Shown here: positions 10,878 to 22,671 of the stretch, one piece after another
How the letters are laid out: each line of letters begins with the position of its first letter
How positions within the stretch are numbered: position 1 is the first letter of the stretch
DNA from: Apiosordaria backusii
Taxonomy: Eukaryota > Ascomycota > Sordariomycetes > Sordariales > Lasiosphaeriaceae
DNA length: 64,000 nucleotides
Direction of reading: 5' to 3'
NCBI GenBank assembly: GCA_030549205.1
Contig: JAUKTV010000017.1
Coordinates: 620,001 to 684,000, forward strand
Notes under the pieces: generated by a model
Told to the model about the DNA's origin: nothing
Databases searched by the model: none
What the model saw: the letters and a program-made list of their open reading frames with translations, nothing else
Program-made: the position numbers and the translations under genes

Positions 10878-13715
10878 GATCGTGAGCCAGTCTAACACCA
10901 CCTTAAATGAGGTGGCCAAGATACTGGACGAGCTTGGGAATAACCTCAAATTGTTCGAAATCTATCGTCGCTCAGTAGACCTAGACGAAGAAACTCTGTC
11001 AGCTTTCTTCGACATTCTGGTAGAACTCACCTTGACCATCGCCTCAGCCATCAAGCATTTCTGAAGCTACAGGATCCAAGAGGCGCTCCCACCACGCTCG
11101 TGGAGTGCGCTGGTCGATGGATTTACAGAAACCCTTCGAAAGCTCAGATCTAGGATTGATCAGCTTCAGAAGCTTACCGAAACAAAGAACTCGCTCCGTT
11201 TCCACGCTGAGCTGATTCACACACTCGAAGAGATGCAGTTACCAAGCCAAGCAACCTCACTGGGCTTCCGGCGATGTCAGACGATTCCCCATCCACAGAA
11301 CCCAACCTTTTACGGTAGAAATGATGTCTTGCAAGCCATATCGGCGGCCTTTGAAGAGCAAACCTTGCGGCCAGCATCGGTGGCGATCTGGGGCACTGGT
11401 GGCATCGGAAAGACACATATCGCACTAGAATTTGCCCACAGACTCTGGTCCAGCGGAGAGTACACCATCTTGTGGATTGCAAGCGAGACGACAGCCGAGG
11501 TCGCCAAATCCTTTAACGACGCGGCTAAGGGGCTCGAACTCGAAGGATATGCTGCATCTAATACCCCAGACAAGAACAGGTACTTGGTGCTACAATGGCT
11601 TCAACACACAGGCGAGTTTAACACGGTTCTATGTTCCCGGTCTAGGTCTACAAATTTAATCGGCCGTCATATAGATGCGCCTTGGTTATTGGTTTTCGAC
11701 AATGCCGAGAGCCGCGAGGCTGTTATCCAAAATTGGCCGACCGTTGGAAATGGCAGAATCCTTGTGACCTGCCGCAGCATTTTCGTGGCCGAAGCTGATA
11801 CCATTGCAAGGTCGATTGAAGTCCCGGTCTTCACAGTCCCCAAGACAGCCCAAATGATCCATCGAATTCTGAACAAGAGATCAGCGCCGTGGAGCCAGCT
11901 CGAGAGGGACGCCACAAACCGGTTATCTTCCAAACTCGGGGGACTTGCGCTGGCCATAGATATTGTCGCTAAACAAATCAAACTTTCCCAGAGATTCAAA
12001 TCCGTGGCCGAGTATGTACCATACTACGAACAAAATCAGGAGGCGACTATGAAACGACCGAAGCGCGGAGGTGGAGATCCCTGGTACCCTCGAGACTTGC
12101 ACAATCTATGGCAGCCAGCCTTTGACAACTTGAGCGAGGATGCCGCTGAACTAATGGGCATACTCTGCTTTCTGGGCCCAGAGGCCATACCATCGTTCCT
12201 CTTCCAAGGAAATGCCTGGGCTAAGCTACGCCCAGATTAGAAACTACTGGAAGATAAAGAAAGGATAGTAAACTAACAACAACTAACCCATTAATTATAC
12301 AGTCTGGACTAACCTTGCGAACAACAGGTTCGAGGAAGCTACTAACATCCTCCTCGAGTCGGCCCTGATCGGTATTAATTATGCAACAGGCATCATCGCG
12401 GTGCATCGTCTTATACAACAGAGTTATTTCCTCCAGATGACTGCAGAAAACCGCCTCAAGTCATTCCACTCAGTTCTTGTGCTGCTTCGAACCCATTTTC
12501 CATCACAAGAGTCAGATGGGGCGCACCACTTTTACACAAAATGGGATCTATGCGACTGCTTGCATCAGCACGTGCTCGCATTCCGCGACCGTTGCAAAAC
12601 CCCGAAAAGTGATGGTGCGCTCCCAACAGACGAGCCCTCTTTCATCGATCTCATTCGTGACGATGCATGGTAACTGCTTCTTAACTGTGCTAAGTTTTCC
12701 AGCTCCAGACTCGCTGATCAGTTGGCCAGGTACATGATTGAGACTCAGCAGTTTCTGCAAGCTGAGGCAGCCCTTCGGTCCGTCCTCGGCGATGTTGACG
12801 ACTCCTCTCTTCTGGCCGCCACTATCCAGCGGAGTCTTCTTGGGTTGTACGAAAGGACTGGGAGGAGCGTGAAAGCATGCGCCGCCGCGGAAATCGAGTT
12901 TAAGATAATGGAACAGCACGGTATCTTGGAGGGTAACACGCTAGCCAACGCCCACAGCAATGTTGGCTACGCGATGGTCTCAGCAAACAGGGCCCTGGAA
13001 GGCCTGAAGCACCTGGACGCTGCGATTGCCATGGCGAAATCACACCCCGAACCCGAGTGCTACCAGGGGTACAATATTGATCGGTTTCTTCGGAACAGGG
13101 GCCGCTGCAAGCAGCAAATGAAGCAATTTGACGACGCTCTTCTCGACTTTGACGAGGCTGAGTACTTCCAAGACAAGATGCATGGCCCCAACAGCCACTA
13201 TCATGGGGAGTACGCTGCAACCTTCCCCCAACCTCCCCACTGATGTAGAGCTACTGATCACGAATGTGCATTCCAGGACGAAACATGAGCGCTCCAAGAT
13301 TGCTGCATGGCGGGGAGATTTAGAGGAGGCGGCGCGACTCAGCCGTGACGCACAGTCTCTGGTATCGATGGGAAAGCCAACGCACGCGAACGTCATGGCC
13401 ACACTCTACCGTTAAGGCTGGATCGCCATGCTCCAAGAAGACGACAACGGAGCCTTAGAGTACATGAAGAAGGCTCTGGTAATCTGCCAGCTTAATGAGC
13501 TCCACCGAGGGAACTCGGGCGAGTCCGCACGGGTTCAGTGGCGCATGTCACAGATATATGATCGAAAGGGTATTACTGACTACGAGGAGGCAAGTCAGCT
13601 GAAAGAGACCGCGGAAAGGGTGAAGAAAGGACTGCTGGATACAGGGGAATATGCCATCGTTGAGGATGACGAAGAGAAAGGGTGGGATACTTTGATTAGC
13701 CTGCTTTATCGATGA
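10878..13715 (+). pseudogene. Decayed NLR (STAND) protein: NB-ARC plus TPR
   Basis: Fungal NLR-type signalling ATPase. An N-terminal helical domain of unknown type (10882-11232) precedes an NB-ARC core with P-loop GTGGIGKTHIA (about 11392-11420), Walker B PWLLVFDNAE (about 11680-11710), sensor GRILVTCR and GLALAI. A winged-helix-like part contains AVHRLIQQSYF, and C-terminal TPR-like repeats run to 13715. Introns 12670-12702 (only 33 nt) and 13210-13276 restore the TPR frame. Damage: in-frame TGA 11062-11064, TAG 12238-12240 and TAA 13413-13415, each with the same frame open on both sides, plus an unresolved frame change between about 12240 and 12320. CGA, CAG and CAA would be the respective single-transition precursors. 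In the family such proteins sense ligands through the repeats and oligomerise to trigger incompatibility or defence; this copy is probably inactive. Confidence 0.75.
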
Positions 13716-14407
13716 TGTAGACGGGTTTCTTTTGGCGGGTCGTGGCGAGGGCAGACTTTTATTAGAGACTTTATCGGCGGGCATTACCCATGTTGATCGG
13801 GTGGCATTACTCCAACAGGGGTTAGGATTAAATGTAGTCCCTCAATTGACATGTTTAACATCGACGCCGACCTCTAAACTAGGTACCTACCTTAGCATCA
13901 AAGCCACCGAACTTGATCAGTCAGGCTTTATGTCCAACGAGATCTCTGTGCAACCCGGAGAGTCCCAACAGCGTTCTATAAGTGGGCGAATGCGGGATGT
14001 CAAGGATTGTCTATTGGCCACCAAGCCATATCGAGATCTGCAGAAGGCCACACTAACGCAGAAGGACGCACTACTGCAGTAGGCCTCTCTCAATGCAACC
14101 CTCCCTCTTGAAGGCCCGCGTATGGCGTTCCCGTTTGATGCATGGGTGTGACGTTGTTTGGATCCCTGGGTGCCTTGGAGGCTTACAGCCAGCACCGCCA
14201 AGGAAATCTGGGGGGCAGACAGCCAAGAACGTACGTCCTCATGTTGTTTGCACACAATGACAAACAAGTGGGACAGACTCGGTATTTGAGCTAGCGGCCA
14301 TCAGCGCTGCGACGATTCTCAAGATCGTGTGCTCCTCCATCTCCACCGTTGTCATTTCACCGACTCTGCATCTTGTTCTACGTTGACCGTACCCACCTTC
14401 CTTACGC
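13716..14407. other. Intergenic, no gene seen
   Basis: Short frames only, no domain recognised. Confidence 0.5.
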
Positions 14408-15640
14408 GTGCTGATACAACCACACCCAGCCATTGTGTCGCCTCTTGGGGGCTTGACACCTGTATCACGATGCTTATTCCCTGGTGAGTCCTACCTCCGT
14501 CTCATGACAAGAAGCAGCTGTGGGCGGCTAACCAACGTCGTACGATCTGTCTGCCGCAGTGCCCAGCCTGTAACTCCTGGCGATGACTCAGATGAGCTCG
14601 CTGAATGGGCTTCAAAGCACCCTTGGTCCGAAGTTGACTCGCAGCTTCAGGGCCCAGAGATGCCCTTTGCCAGTGTCTCTGTAAGGGTCTGGTCCGCGAT
14701 GGCCACACAATCCTACAGTGGATATCAGGGGGTACACGAAAACGGAACAGTTGACCCGGCAAACCTGACGCTGCAACGAGGCCCAGAGACTCCGGCGACC
14801 ATCGGCGTGACGGATGGCGGCTCAACTTGCGTCTATTCCTTGCCAACAGCCAGCGCCTGTGCTCAAAGCGATGCTCAGGCCGACGATCAGTGGTTTGACG
14901 TGGAAATGTCTGCCGAGTCTCCTGTACAGAACTTGTAGAGTTCGCCACAGGAAGACTTGGCTGGCACTTCCAGCCCTCACACCATTAGCGTGCACTTTGA
15001 CTCGGACGCGACGTCTGCTGACACTTTCATCGATTCTTCACTTTCGTCTCAAATTTCCGACACATCTAGCCTTCCTGGCGTCGACACACCAGACGAATCG
15101 GACAACGCATCTGATTCAGCTTTCAGCAATGAGCAGTCCCCTTCCACTTTCCCCAAAATATCCCAGCACCTTGACTTCCCCGACTTTCCCCTAGAATATC
15201 AGGTACCGATGATGTACAACGGCCTTTTCAACCTTGTAGCCCTCCCACAAGCCACCACCTTCCACTCGCCCCCTGTCTCGACTACAGACCCAACCAGCCC
15301 AGCAAACTCCGACGAGGATCCCTGCCCATACGAGATCATTGACAGTAAATACAAATGTCTCCATCTCAAATGCAGGGGAAAAGAAAGACTTTACGACCAA
15401 CCCGGCGAGTTGCGGAAACATCAGAAAAACCACCGCAAACCGACAAAGTGCAACATCTGCGGCAGCGGGTTTGCGGAACGGAAGGATGTGGACCGGCACA
15501 AGCTCAAGCATCACCGGGATCATCCCCATGTTCGCGCTGACAGGAGGGCTCAGAGGCAGGAGGTCAGGTGTGAGGTCTGCGGGCAGAGGGGAAGGGCTGA
15601 TAATATCAGGAGACATATGGTTGTTCACCGGAGACGCTGA
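14408..15640 (+). CDS. C2H2 zinc-finger protein with one in-frame TAG
   Basis: Probable DNA-binding regulator with three C-terminal zinc fingers: an atypical first finger (YKCLHLKCRGKE... ending HQKNH), a classical second (CNICGSGFAERKDVDRHKLKHH) given here only by its pattern C-x2-C...H-x4-H at about 15450-15515, and a third with CEVCG and H-x3-H ending near 15632. Upstream is a long Ser/Thr/Asp-rich region typical of fungal activators. The frame from ATG 14408 is broken once, by TAG at 14936-14938, then stays open to TGA at 15640. CAG at that place would give a Gln in a Ser/Gln-rich stretch. No convincing intron removes the stop: the nearest GT-AG pair spans only about 27 nt. It is convergent with the second C2H2 gene 850 bp downstream. 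It may be a fresh pseudogene, a shorter gene starting after the stop, or a readthrough gene. Confidence 0.65.
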
Positions 15641-16490
15641 GGGGCTTTGGCGGTTGCGGATATGGGAAGCATACACGCGTGGATTATTGTTGGTTTTTTG
15701 GCTTTCTTGTTTGTCTTTACCTTATCAACGAGTCTCTTTGCAGGCTGGATTGGTTCTATCACTTTGTCACGACGTTATGATCCCCCTTGAGAAGGTAGAA
15801 CAGAAGAAGGGAATAGGGTTTTGTCATGTTAGCTTGTCTCCAGATAGACTTGAAGTGTGTTTGCTCTTTTCACTCGTTGTCAAAGAAGCTCCCAGCTTGT
15901 TTATGCCTCTTCCCCCATGTTACCCCTTAGCCAATGACAGGGCAACTGACCCCCAGAAGCCTTCCCGTGCTAGTGCTACCGACAACTTGATTCAGTCTTT
16001 CCCTATGCCTGGTACTAGTAAAGACGAGGGTTGAATTGTGGGTTACAGAGTGGAGTCAGGGAAATACAGGTACGTTGGGTAGGTATGGTAAGTAGGCAGC
16101 TTTAGTGAAGGGACAAGACTACACGCAGCGCAGAAGGAGGGTATTGCATTCCAAGGAGCGTCGGATGTCTGTCTAAAAAGAACCAAAATATGTGTCCGTG
16201 TCCATCACTCTGAAGAAACCAGCCTCGTAAACTGTGGATAGAAATGGGCTCCAGGAATGGCCCCAATGTAAAAGAGTGGAGAGCATGATGTCAAAACTGA
16301 AATAGTGGGAAAGGCTTGGAGATCGTGCGAACGTTCACCATGACAGGAAAGAAAGAAAACTTCAAAGGAAAGAAACCAGACCGAGCCACAGATCTCGTCA
16401 TAAACCCAATAAACATCGTGATCCATCCCATAAACACCATTGTTATCCTCCCGTATCCACCTTTGATGAAGTTACCAGCACCACCTCGGT
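15641..16490. other. Convergent intergenic spacer, no gene seen
   Basis: Spacer between the 3' ends of the two C2H2 genes. Open frames here are extensions of frames antisense or out of frame to the zinc-finger genes. Confidence 0.5.
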
Positions 16491-17801
16491 CTAACCAGAC
16501 AACATCCAATGATTGTGGCTGTCCCGGTGTCTCTTCAGGTTATCCTTCCTCCCATGGTATTCGCATCCCGGGAAACCGCACATGTCATCCACTTTGGGGA
16601 TGTTGTTTTCTCTGGCATAATCGGAATGGTGGGCCCAGATGTGCCGGTGTAAGTCTTTGCTCTCGGCTCCGCCGCCCTCACAGGTCTCGATGGGGCACTT
16701 GCGTCGCTTGGTGTGATTGTTGTCGTGCTTGCTACGGTTGAGAAGTGGTTTTGTTAGTTGAGAAAGCCTGGGCAACGATGGAGACAGCAGATGAACGTAC
16801 TCGAGATCACACTGCCGCCTGAAGTCCTTGCCACAAATACCGCATTTGAAGGGCCGAGGATCGGCACTGGTTGATGGGTTACCGGTATTGTCGTTTGTCT
16901 GAGGATAGGGCTGTGCGTACGAAGTAGAAGCTTCTGCGCCGGGGTAGTAGGAGTTGTCTTGGTAGAGAGTGGGATCGACCGGGTAGCCTTGATCGATGGG
17001 TTGATCGTATCCGGCGTATCTCAGGTCGTCGGACGCCATTGCGAAGGGATTGCTCGTGTAGCCAGTAGTGTAGCCGGTGTTAAAGTCGTCAAAAGTCTGG
17101 TAAGGAGCGGTAGTGGGAATTGTTGAAGTAATCCCAGAAGCGGCAAAAGACTGAGTCGAAACAGAAAGGTCAGAAAAGGAAAGGCGGAGGTCCTGCTCAA
17201 TTTGGGTTTCGTGGTGGGCTGTCAAGTTCGAAGCTGCTGGCGTGCTCAAGTGTTGTGCGGTCGAGGAATTCTAAGAGTCTTGACCAAAACTCGAGGCATT
17301 AACCGGCGCAAAGCTCGTAGCCTGGGAAGTCTGAAAGTGACTATGGGAATTGCTGTACTGGTCTGGATCGTAAGCCAGGGCGTTGTCCGTAACGTACGTA
17401 GATGAGAAAATAACCGGAGTGCCCTGCTGGGCCTCAGCAGGAATCAAGTTCTCGGCTGGCCCAGCTGAATAAGACAGCGCAGCAGAGGACGCGGTGGCAG
17501 AGCTAATTTGTAGTAGTCGGGGGTCAATGGAACCATCTCCCGGGACCACCTCTTCGTACATTCCATATTCTACATTGGAAGAGGGGTGCTCGTAAGACCC
17601 CCATCCAGTTGCTCGCTGCTTCCCTTTGGAAGTTGTACTGGAAGGCATGGTGAGCCACTGGCAGTCGGCATACAAAGCGCTAAGAGCGTCTGAGCAGATC
17701 TGTTCTGATTCGTTTTCAGCACCCTGCACTGCGGTGACGCCCTCGAAACTTGCACCGAACACGGATGGCGAAAACTGTGCTGAGGGACTGTTCAAAGTCA
17801 T
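16491..17801 (-). CDS. C2H2 zinc-finger protein with one in-frame TAG
   Basis: Probable nuclear DNA-binding regulator. Exon 1 is 17801-16801 and exon 2 16731-16491, with a 69-nt intron (GTACGT...CGTAG) inside the first finger. Three fingers follow: FKCGICGKDFRRQCDL...H-x4-H, RKCPIETCEGGG...H-x4-H and DMCGFPGCEYHGRKDNLKRH-x5-H. The N-terminal 330 or so residues are rich in Ser, Thr, Tyr, Gln and Pro. One in-frame TAG lies at 17271-17273 with the frame open on both sides; CAG would fit. A 48-nt GTCAAG...CCAG segment that includes the TAG could in principle be spliced out in frame, but it has no good branch site. The finger spacing resembles the neighbouring + strand gene, so the two look like a convergent paralogous pair. 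Confidence 0.68.
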
Positions 17802-18940
17802 CTGTTACCAATGCAATCTCGAATTCTCCACCTTGGCTGACTCCGATCTGAGGCCGTCGACAGTGGTGACAACGGGTGTGGGACTTACAGGAGTTCAGCA
17901 TGCCAATTTGCAACCTTGCAGCTGGTCTAGCGCCAAGTTGAGCGCTGTATATGTGGGGATGACAATGCGGGTGTTGGTTTGAGTTGGTGATACTATGACC
18001 TGGTTGCCACTGTCATTCCCACAACACCTGTCAGTAAGAGTTCCCAAGAACACCTGAACATCACTTGCTTACCTGTATCTCCGCAATGGCGAAGTTTCAG
18101 CGGTTGACTTCGACGTCAGACACAAAGACCATGCGCGAACCTCTAGAACATCAACATCTGGCTGACTGACATGGTGTTTCAGGGGCCAATATCGCTGCTC
18201 AAATACTAAGCCTAAATTAGCTGGCCGAAGAACACTGCGCTGCGCCCACAATGGGTCGCAACTCAGAGGCATCACTGTTCTGGGGAGCAGCTCTGAGGCC
18301 CGCAGCGTGCTCCATATGCCCCCAAGGCAACCGGCGGTCCGGCGTGGCTAGCGTAGCCGGCTCATGCACCGAGTCCGAGGCCCACAGTCCTCGGCATGCA
18401 AGAGAGCGGCAAGCGGTGCCACGCCGGGAGTCCAGGTGGGCCTGGCCAAAATGTTATCATTGGACCGCCCCAGCAAGAAACTCTTTCTGCCACAACTCAC
18501 CGAAAGATTCTTGTTTTCCTCCAAGAATATGAAGGAATGACACCGGTCTTCTTTCTTCGATTCTTCTTTCTGTTTGTTTCCAATGGACGCCTTAAAAGTT
18601 TTGGTTGGTGATGGATCGACTGTTGTGGTCCCCCGGCCGGAACATCCTCCAATCGTTGGCCTCTGAGTTGGCCCGAGTTGCGACCCAAATCTGCTCGAGG
18701 CAGATTTGTTGTATTCCTCCGCCAGAGAGGCAGAGAGGCATAGAGGCAGATTGAAGACGAAGATAACGCGACCCGTGTCCAGGAAATGGTGTTATAAGCG
18801 CAGGTTATCTTCGCTCTTCTTGTCTTGGAACTTCTATCTTTTGCTGATCAGATCACAAACACAGATCTACACGTGCCCCGAGCCTCTCTGTCCGACCAGC
18901 AACTCCTCTCCTGTCCAATCCCCACCCGCTCTATGACTTC
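17802..18940. other. Intergenic, no gene seen
   Basis: Probably holds the promoters of the divergent C2H2 (-) and deaminase (+) genes. No coding segment is supported. Confidence 0.5.
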
Positions 18941-20588
18941 ATGATGCCAAGCGCAACATCCAGAGCCACAGACACCGACTCGGCGCTCTTACAGCGCCAA
19001 TTGAAGCGATTTTATAACGTTGCTTTCCTCCTTTTCGGCCTGAAGGAGTTTTTTCCACAGAAACCGATCCCTCCGAATCATGCCTCAGACGACGAAACAA
19101 TCGTGACCAGACTTGACGACGATGTCGAGTTGTACAAGTGCTTTGTCAACAAGATTGCCCAAATCTGCGACATCAAGCATGGAGGAGATACTGTAACAAG
19201 CGTATTGATCCTTCAGCCTGGTGTGGTGGAATTTTGGATTGCGTCTAACAGCCGCAAGCCGGGACAACTTGCAAGTGTTCGAAAGTTCTTGTCCGACGAC
19301 ATCTTTAAGGTGTTGCATGGCATGACGGATGAGGAGCTCAAGAATGAAACCAAGGTCAAAGAGATATCCTCACTACTGTTGCTGAAGATCATCGCAGGTT
19401 CCAGGTGGCGGATATACAAATACATCAAGGACTTGGTTGCCAACGCTGAGTCTTGCATTGGTAGTTGTGCAATGGACTCTAGCCCTGAAGGTGAGTAGCG
19501 CTATTGTCACAAGTTCATGTATGAGGTCCAATGCTAACAGGCCAACTTTGAAGCGGCTTCAACATCAGCACGTCTTCGAGCACTACTTTCCATCGCTGAG
19601 CGGGCATCTACCAAGTGGCGCGACGACAAACCCGCTTGTCAGTCATTCTCAGTTCCCGTTACCTGGCCACCTGCCATTCGCTCATCCATACCTATTATCA
19701 ATGCTAACAAACCTCATAATCTCAGTTGTGCAAGAATCCCACCTCCTCCTACAAACCCTCCAAGAAGCCCACACCTCCGCCTTCAAAACCTTTCTCCGCC
19801 ATAAAGCAAGCAACGACGAACGCCACAACACCGCCTCCCCCTGGAGCGACACCCGCCACGCCATCGGCCGCCTCCACTCTTACACCATCGCCGTCCGCGT
19901 CATCATCGAAGCCCGCAAGAAATGGCCCGACCTCTTTGACTCCCCCGAGATCATCACCTTCCCCTCCGCGGACAAAGTCGAAGCCCCCTTCACCATCAAA
20001 GAGCGCATGTGCACCGGCAAAGACCTCCTCAACCGTCTGACCACCGACCCGGAGGTCCACCAAGATTACGAGGACCTCCTTCCGCACCTGCAGACCATCG
20101 ACTTTGACAACCGCCTCAAGAACGAGATCAAGGACCCCGAGTGGAAAACCACCGTTCATGCTGAGGTTATCCTCCTCTCGAACCTCCGGAGGGAGTCTCT
20201 GTCCCCGGAAGATGGCCCGACGAGGTTCTTCATGGAGGATAAATTCGGGAAGTATATCGGTTGTTCTAAACCTACTTGTCTGCTGTGCGATTACTACTTT
20301 GATTCGTTTCCCATCAGAGTTGACCGCCGCAAGGGCCACGGGAACTTTTACCACAAGTGGAGGGTGGCGGATATTCAGGGGCCACCTGCTGGCGCTATGG
20401 TTATTGACCCTGTGGTGGAAAAGCTAAAGGCGGATAGGAAGGAGACCATTGAGGAGATGATCAAGAAATTGCGCAAAGAGGTGACGAGCGTGCTGGTGGA
20501 GAGGAGGGGGTTGAGGGGGAGTAGGTATGATAGTCGACATACGCCTTCTGATCCTTTTGGTTCTGTGGCTACGGCGGGGGGAGTGTGA
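18941..20588 (+). CDS. OTT_1508-like nucleic-acid/nucleotide deaminase-fold protein
   Basis: Three exons, 18941-19490, 19554-19637 and 19726-20588, join in phase to give 498 aa; introns are 63 and 88 nt, each with a GCTAAC branch. The C-terminal half has the zinc-deaminase signature: VHAEV (zinc-binding His plus catalytic Glu) near 20156, then KYIGCSKPTCLLCDYYF (C-x4-C-x2-C) near 20255, matching the OTT_1508-like deaminase family found beside fungal and bacterial conflict systems. The N-terminal half is helical (LLQRQLKRFYNVAFLL, DDDVELYKCFVNKI) and uncharacterised. Key residues are present, so catalysis is plausible; the substrate is unknown. The stop falls just after a six-G run (about 20575-20582). 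A one-base change there would extend the protein into an acidic tail ending near 20846, where another frame reads DDDDGGAKI. Confidence 0.78.
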
Positions 20589-20848
20589 GAGGGTGGGGGA
20601 TGTCTGAGAGTGGGTCGGTGATTGGGATGGCGCAGGTGGGACATGGGGGTGCTGCTGGGAGTGTTAGTGGGAGGAGTCGGGCTGGTGGGGGGTTGGTTTT
20701 GGAGGAGGTGGAGGAGGTGGAGGATGAGAATGATGGTGGGGAGGGGTCGGTGGATGAGTTGGGGAGGTTGATGGGACGGTTGGGGGTTGCTGGGGGAGGT
20801 TGGAAGGAGGAGGAGGAGGATGATGATGATGGGGGTGCCAAGATTTAG
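20589..20848 (+). repeat. G-rich low-complexity tract
   Basis: Strongly G-rich top strand with many GGTGG/GGAGG units and several runs of three or more G, ending in GAG/GAT triplets. It could be 3' UTR or the frame-shifted acidic C-terminus of the deaminase (see findings). Confidence 0.6.
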
Positions 20849-21482
20849 CCTGTGGGTGAGTGGGGCTCAGGGGTGGTTCAGGGGTGATGACATGAGAAGG
20901 TAAACAATTGTCTCCGTGGCAATGTGGGAGTTAAAAGTATATTAGGGGATCCAATACCGCAATTTCCTACGTCACATACTCTCCTTCAACGTCTCTTCTA
21001 CCTTCTAGCATGTTTATCAGCCGATGTTGCTGCACATAGCCTTATGCATAGCTAAAGATTTGGGGGCCTTGAATGTGTGCGCGCCGCCGCTGTCCCCGAG
21101 CTGGTGGCGACTATTACCCGTCCCAAGACGCTGTTGGGGGAAATTTCACAGCGGGAGGATATTGGATATGCGGCGGTGACTTTGTAGAATGTATTGGCTT
21201 TAGCCTTTATCAGACGATTCTTTGGACACATTACGCCGTGTAACATACTATCCCTGGCTTCAATGGTGGGAGTGGTGAATCTCGCTTTTGTTAGAGGCCC
21301 ACAAATAAGCTGCACAGACCCGAACTGTCACGCACACCAAACAAGCAAAGAGCCTTGTACACAGCTCAGCGTCATCTACCACTGTCCAAAATGGCTACTG
21401 CGAGGGGGGTCATGATCTTCTTCTCCAGCAACCTCAATGGGAACCCCGAGCTGAACCTGCGGCTGTTCAATCATCTTTGAAC
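20849..21482. other. Intergenic, no gene seen
   Basis: No supported coding sequence. An ATG at 21391 opens a 29-codon frame that may be the start of the ankyrin relic, but it is in another frame. Confidence 0.4.
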
Positions 21483-22671
21483 AGGGACACCTTTGGCGGC
21501 CAGCAAGATCTTTGGACGCATAAGAAGAGGGGATGTGGAAGGGTGAAGAGGCTATTGCAAGAAAAGAGAGCGTCGATCTACAATGTCAACGGCTCTTGCA
21601 CCGGGGGATCACTATTGTATCTCGCTCTCCGGTTCTTCAATATCCCTATTATACGACTCTTGCTTTAAGCCGACGCAGACCCTTATCAAGAATGTGCTGT
21701 CATGAAAGAGGTTGCTATGACACCGGTTGACCTCGCCCTTCCTGTGTATTTCTCAACTCCATCCGCACAAGAATTAGCAGAGCTCCTCCCGATATTCGAG
21801 AGCTTGGAAACGATATCTTGGTTGTATTAGGCTGCACTTGGAATTATGCATGTAGACATGGAGTTAGTATTGACTAAACCAGAGTATATAGCGAATATTA
21901 ATAAACTGGACTGCGGCTACTACCCTCTAGACTATGCTGTTATGAGAGGCGATCTCAAAGCTATTTCTGCGTTGGTGCATGTAGGGGCCTGTGTGGATGC
22001 GTAGAGCTTAGATGACCGTACTGCACTCATGCGCGCATGTCTCCTGGGCCATTACGATGCAGTCAAAATACTTGTCGACCTGGGCGCTCGTGTAAATGAT
22101 GGCAACGTACTTAGGGTCACACTGTTGATGCAAGCGGCCCAACTGGATTTACCAATTTCACTAGTAGTAATTAGTCTTCTACTCTAGAGAGGTGCGGATG
22201 TCAATGCAGTGTCGGCCCAGCAAGCAATAGCTGTAAGCTAAGGTACGCAGCTGGGTTGGGAAGCTCGGAATCGATGAGGGTTCTTATTGAGAATGGAGCA
22301 AAAGTTGACATTGTTGAGCATAACGGCAATACTCCTCTTCTTAGCGCGGTTTGGCGTGGCCATCACGAGATTGTGAAATTCTTGTTTGGGGCAGGAGCGG
22401 ACTACCGAGCTGTTGACCGTGGTGGAACGGTGATGCAGAGATGCTTGAGATATTCACCAAGATGAGACTACGAGACATCAGGAAAGACACCACGATCACC
22501 CAGGGGAAAACGTTGTTGGACCTCTTCAACGAACGGCAGTCAACACCGCAGCTTCAACGGGCCTTTAAAGAGCTAATGAGCAGTATCGAATATCCCGAAG
22601 TAGCGGGGCAAAGTAGCAACGAACTGACGGAAACAGAGGACGAGTTTTATGACGCCCAGGAGTCGTTGTAA
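21483..22671 (+). pseudogene. Ankyrin-repeat protein relic
   Basis: Degenerate ankyrin-repeat gene. Repeat landmarks visible: GDVEGVKRLL, GSLLYLALRF, LDYAVMRGDLKAI, DDRTALMRACLLGHYDAVKILVDLGA, RGADVNAV, LIENGAKVDI, NTPLLSAVWRGHHEIVKFLFGAGA. The main frame has in-frame stops TAA 21666-21668, TAG 21828-21830, TAG 22002-22004, TAG 22185-22187 and TAA 22239-22241, and frame changes near 21540, 22245 and 22440. At 21666 and 22185 the context (LLL-stop-ADADP, LLL-stop-RGADVNA) is where Gln is common in ankyrin repeats, so CAA/CAG is the likely precursor. The final open part ends with an acidic tail at 22671. Fungal ankyrin proteins of this type are often NLR- or effector-linked; the role here is unknown. 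Confidence 0.75.

Noticed and set aside
15339..16034. 231-codon frame overlapping the first C2H2 gene
   Set aside because: Out-of-frame shadow of the zinc-finger exon running into the spacer; no domain.
14408..22671. A nuclear genetic code with TAG as Gln
   Set aside because: Long intact genes such as palA use CAG/CAA and have no internal TAG or TAA, and the DUF1996 gene ends normally at TAG. Stops also replace Trp codons in relics, which a Gln code would not explain.
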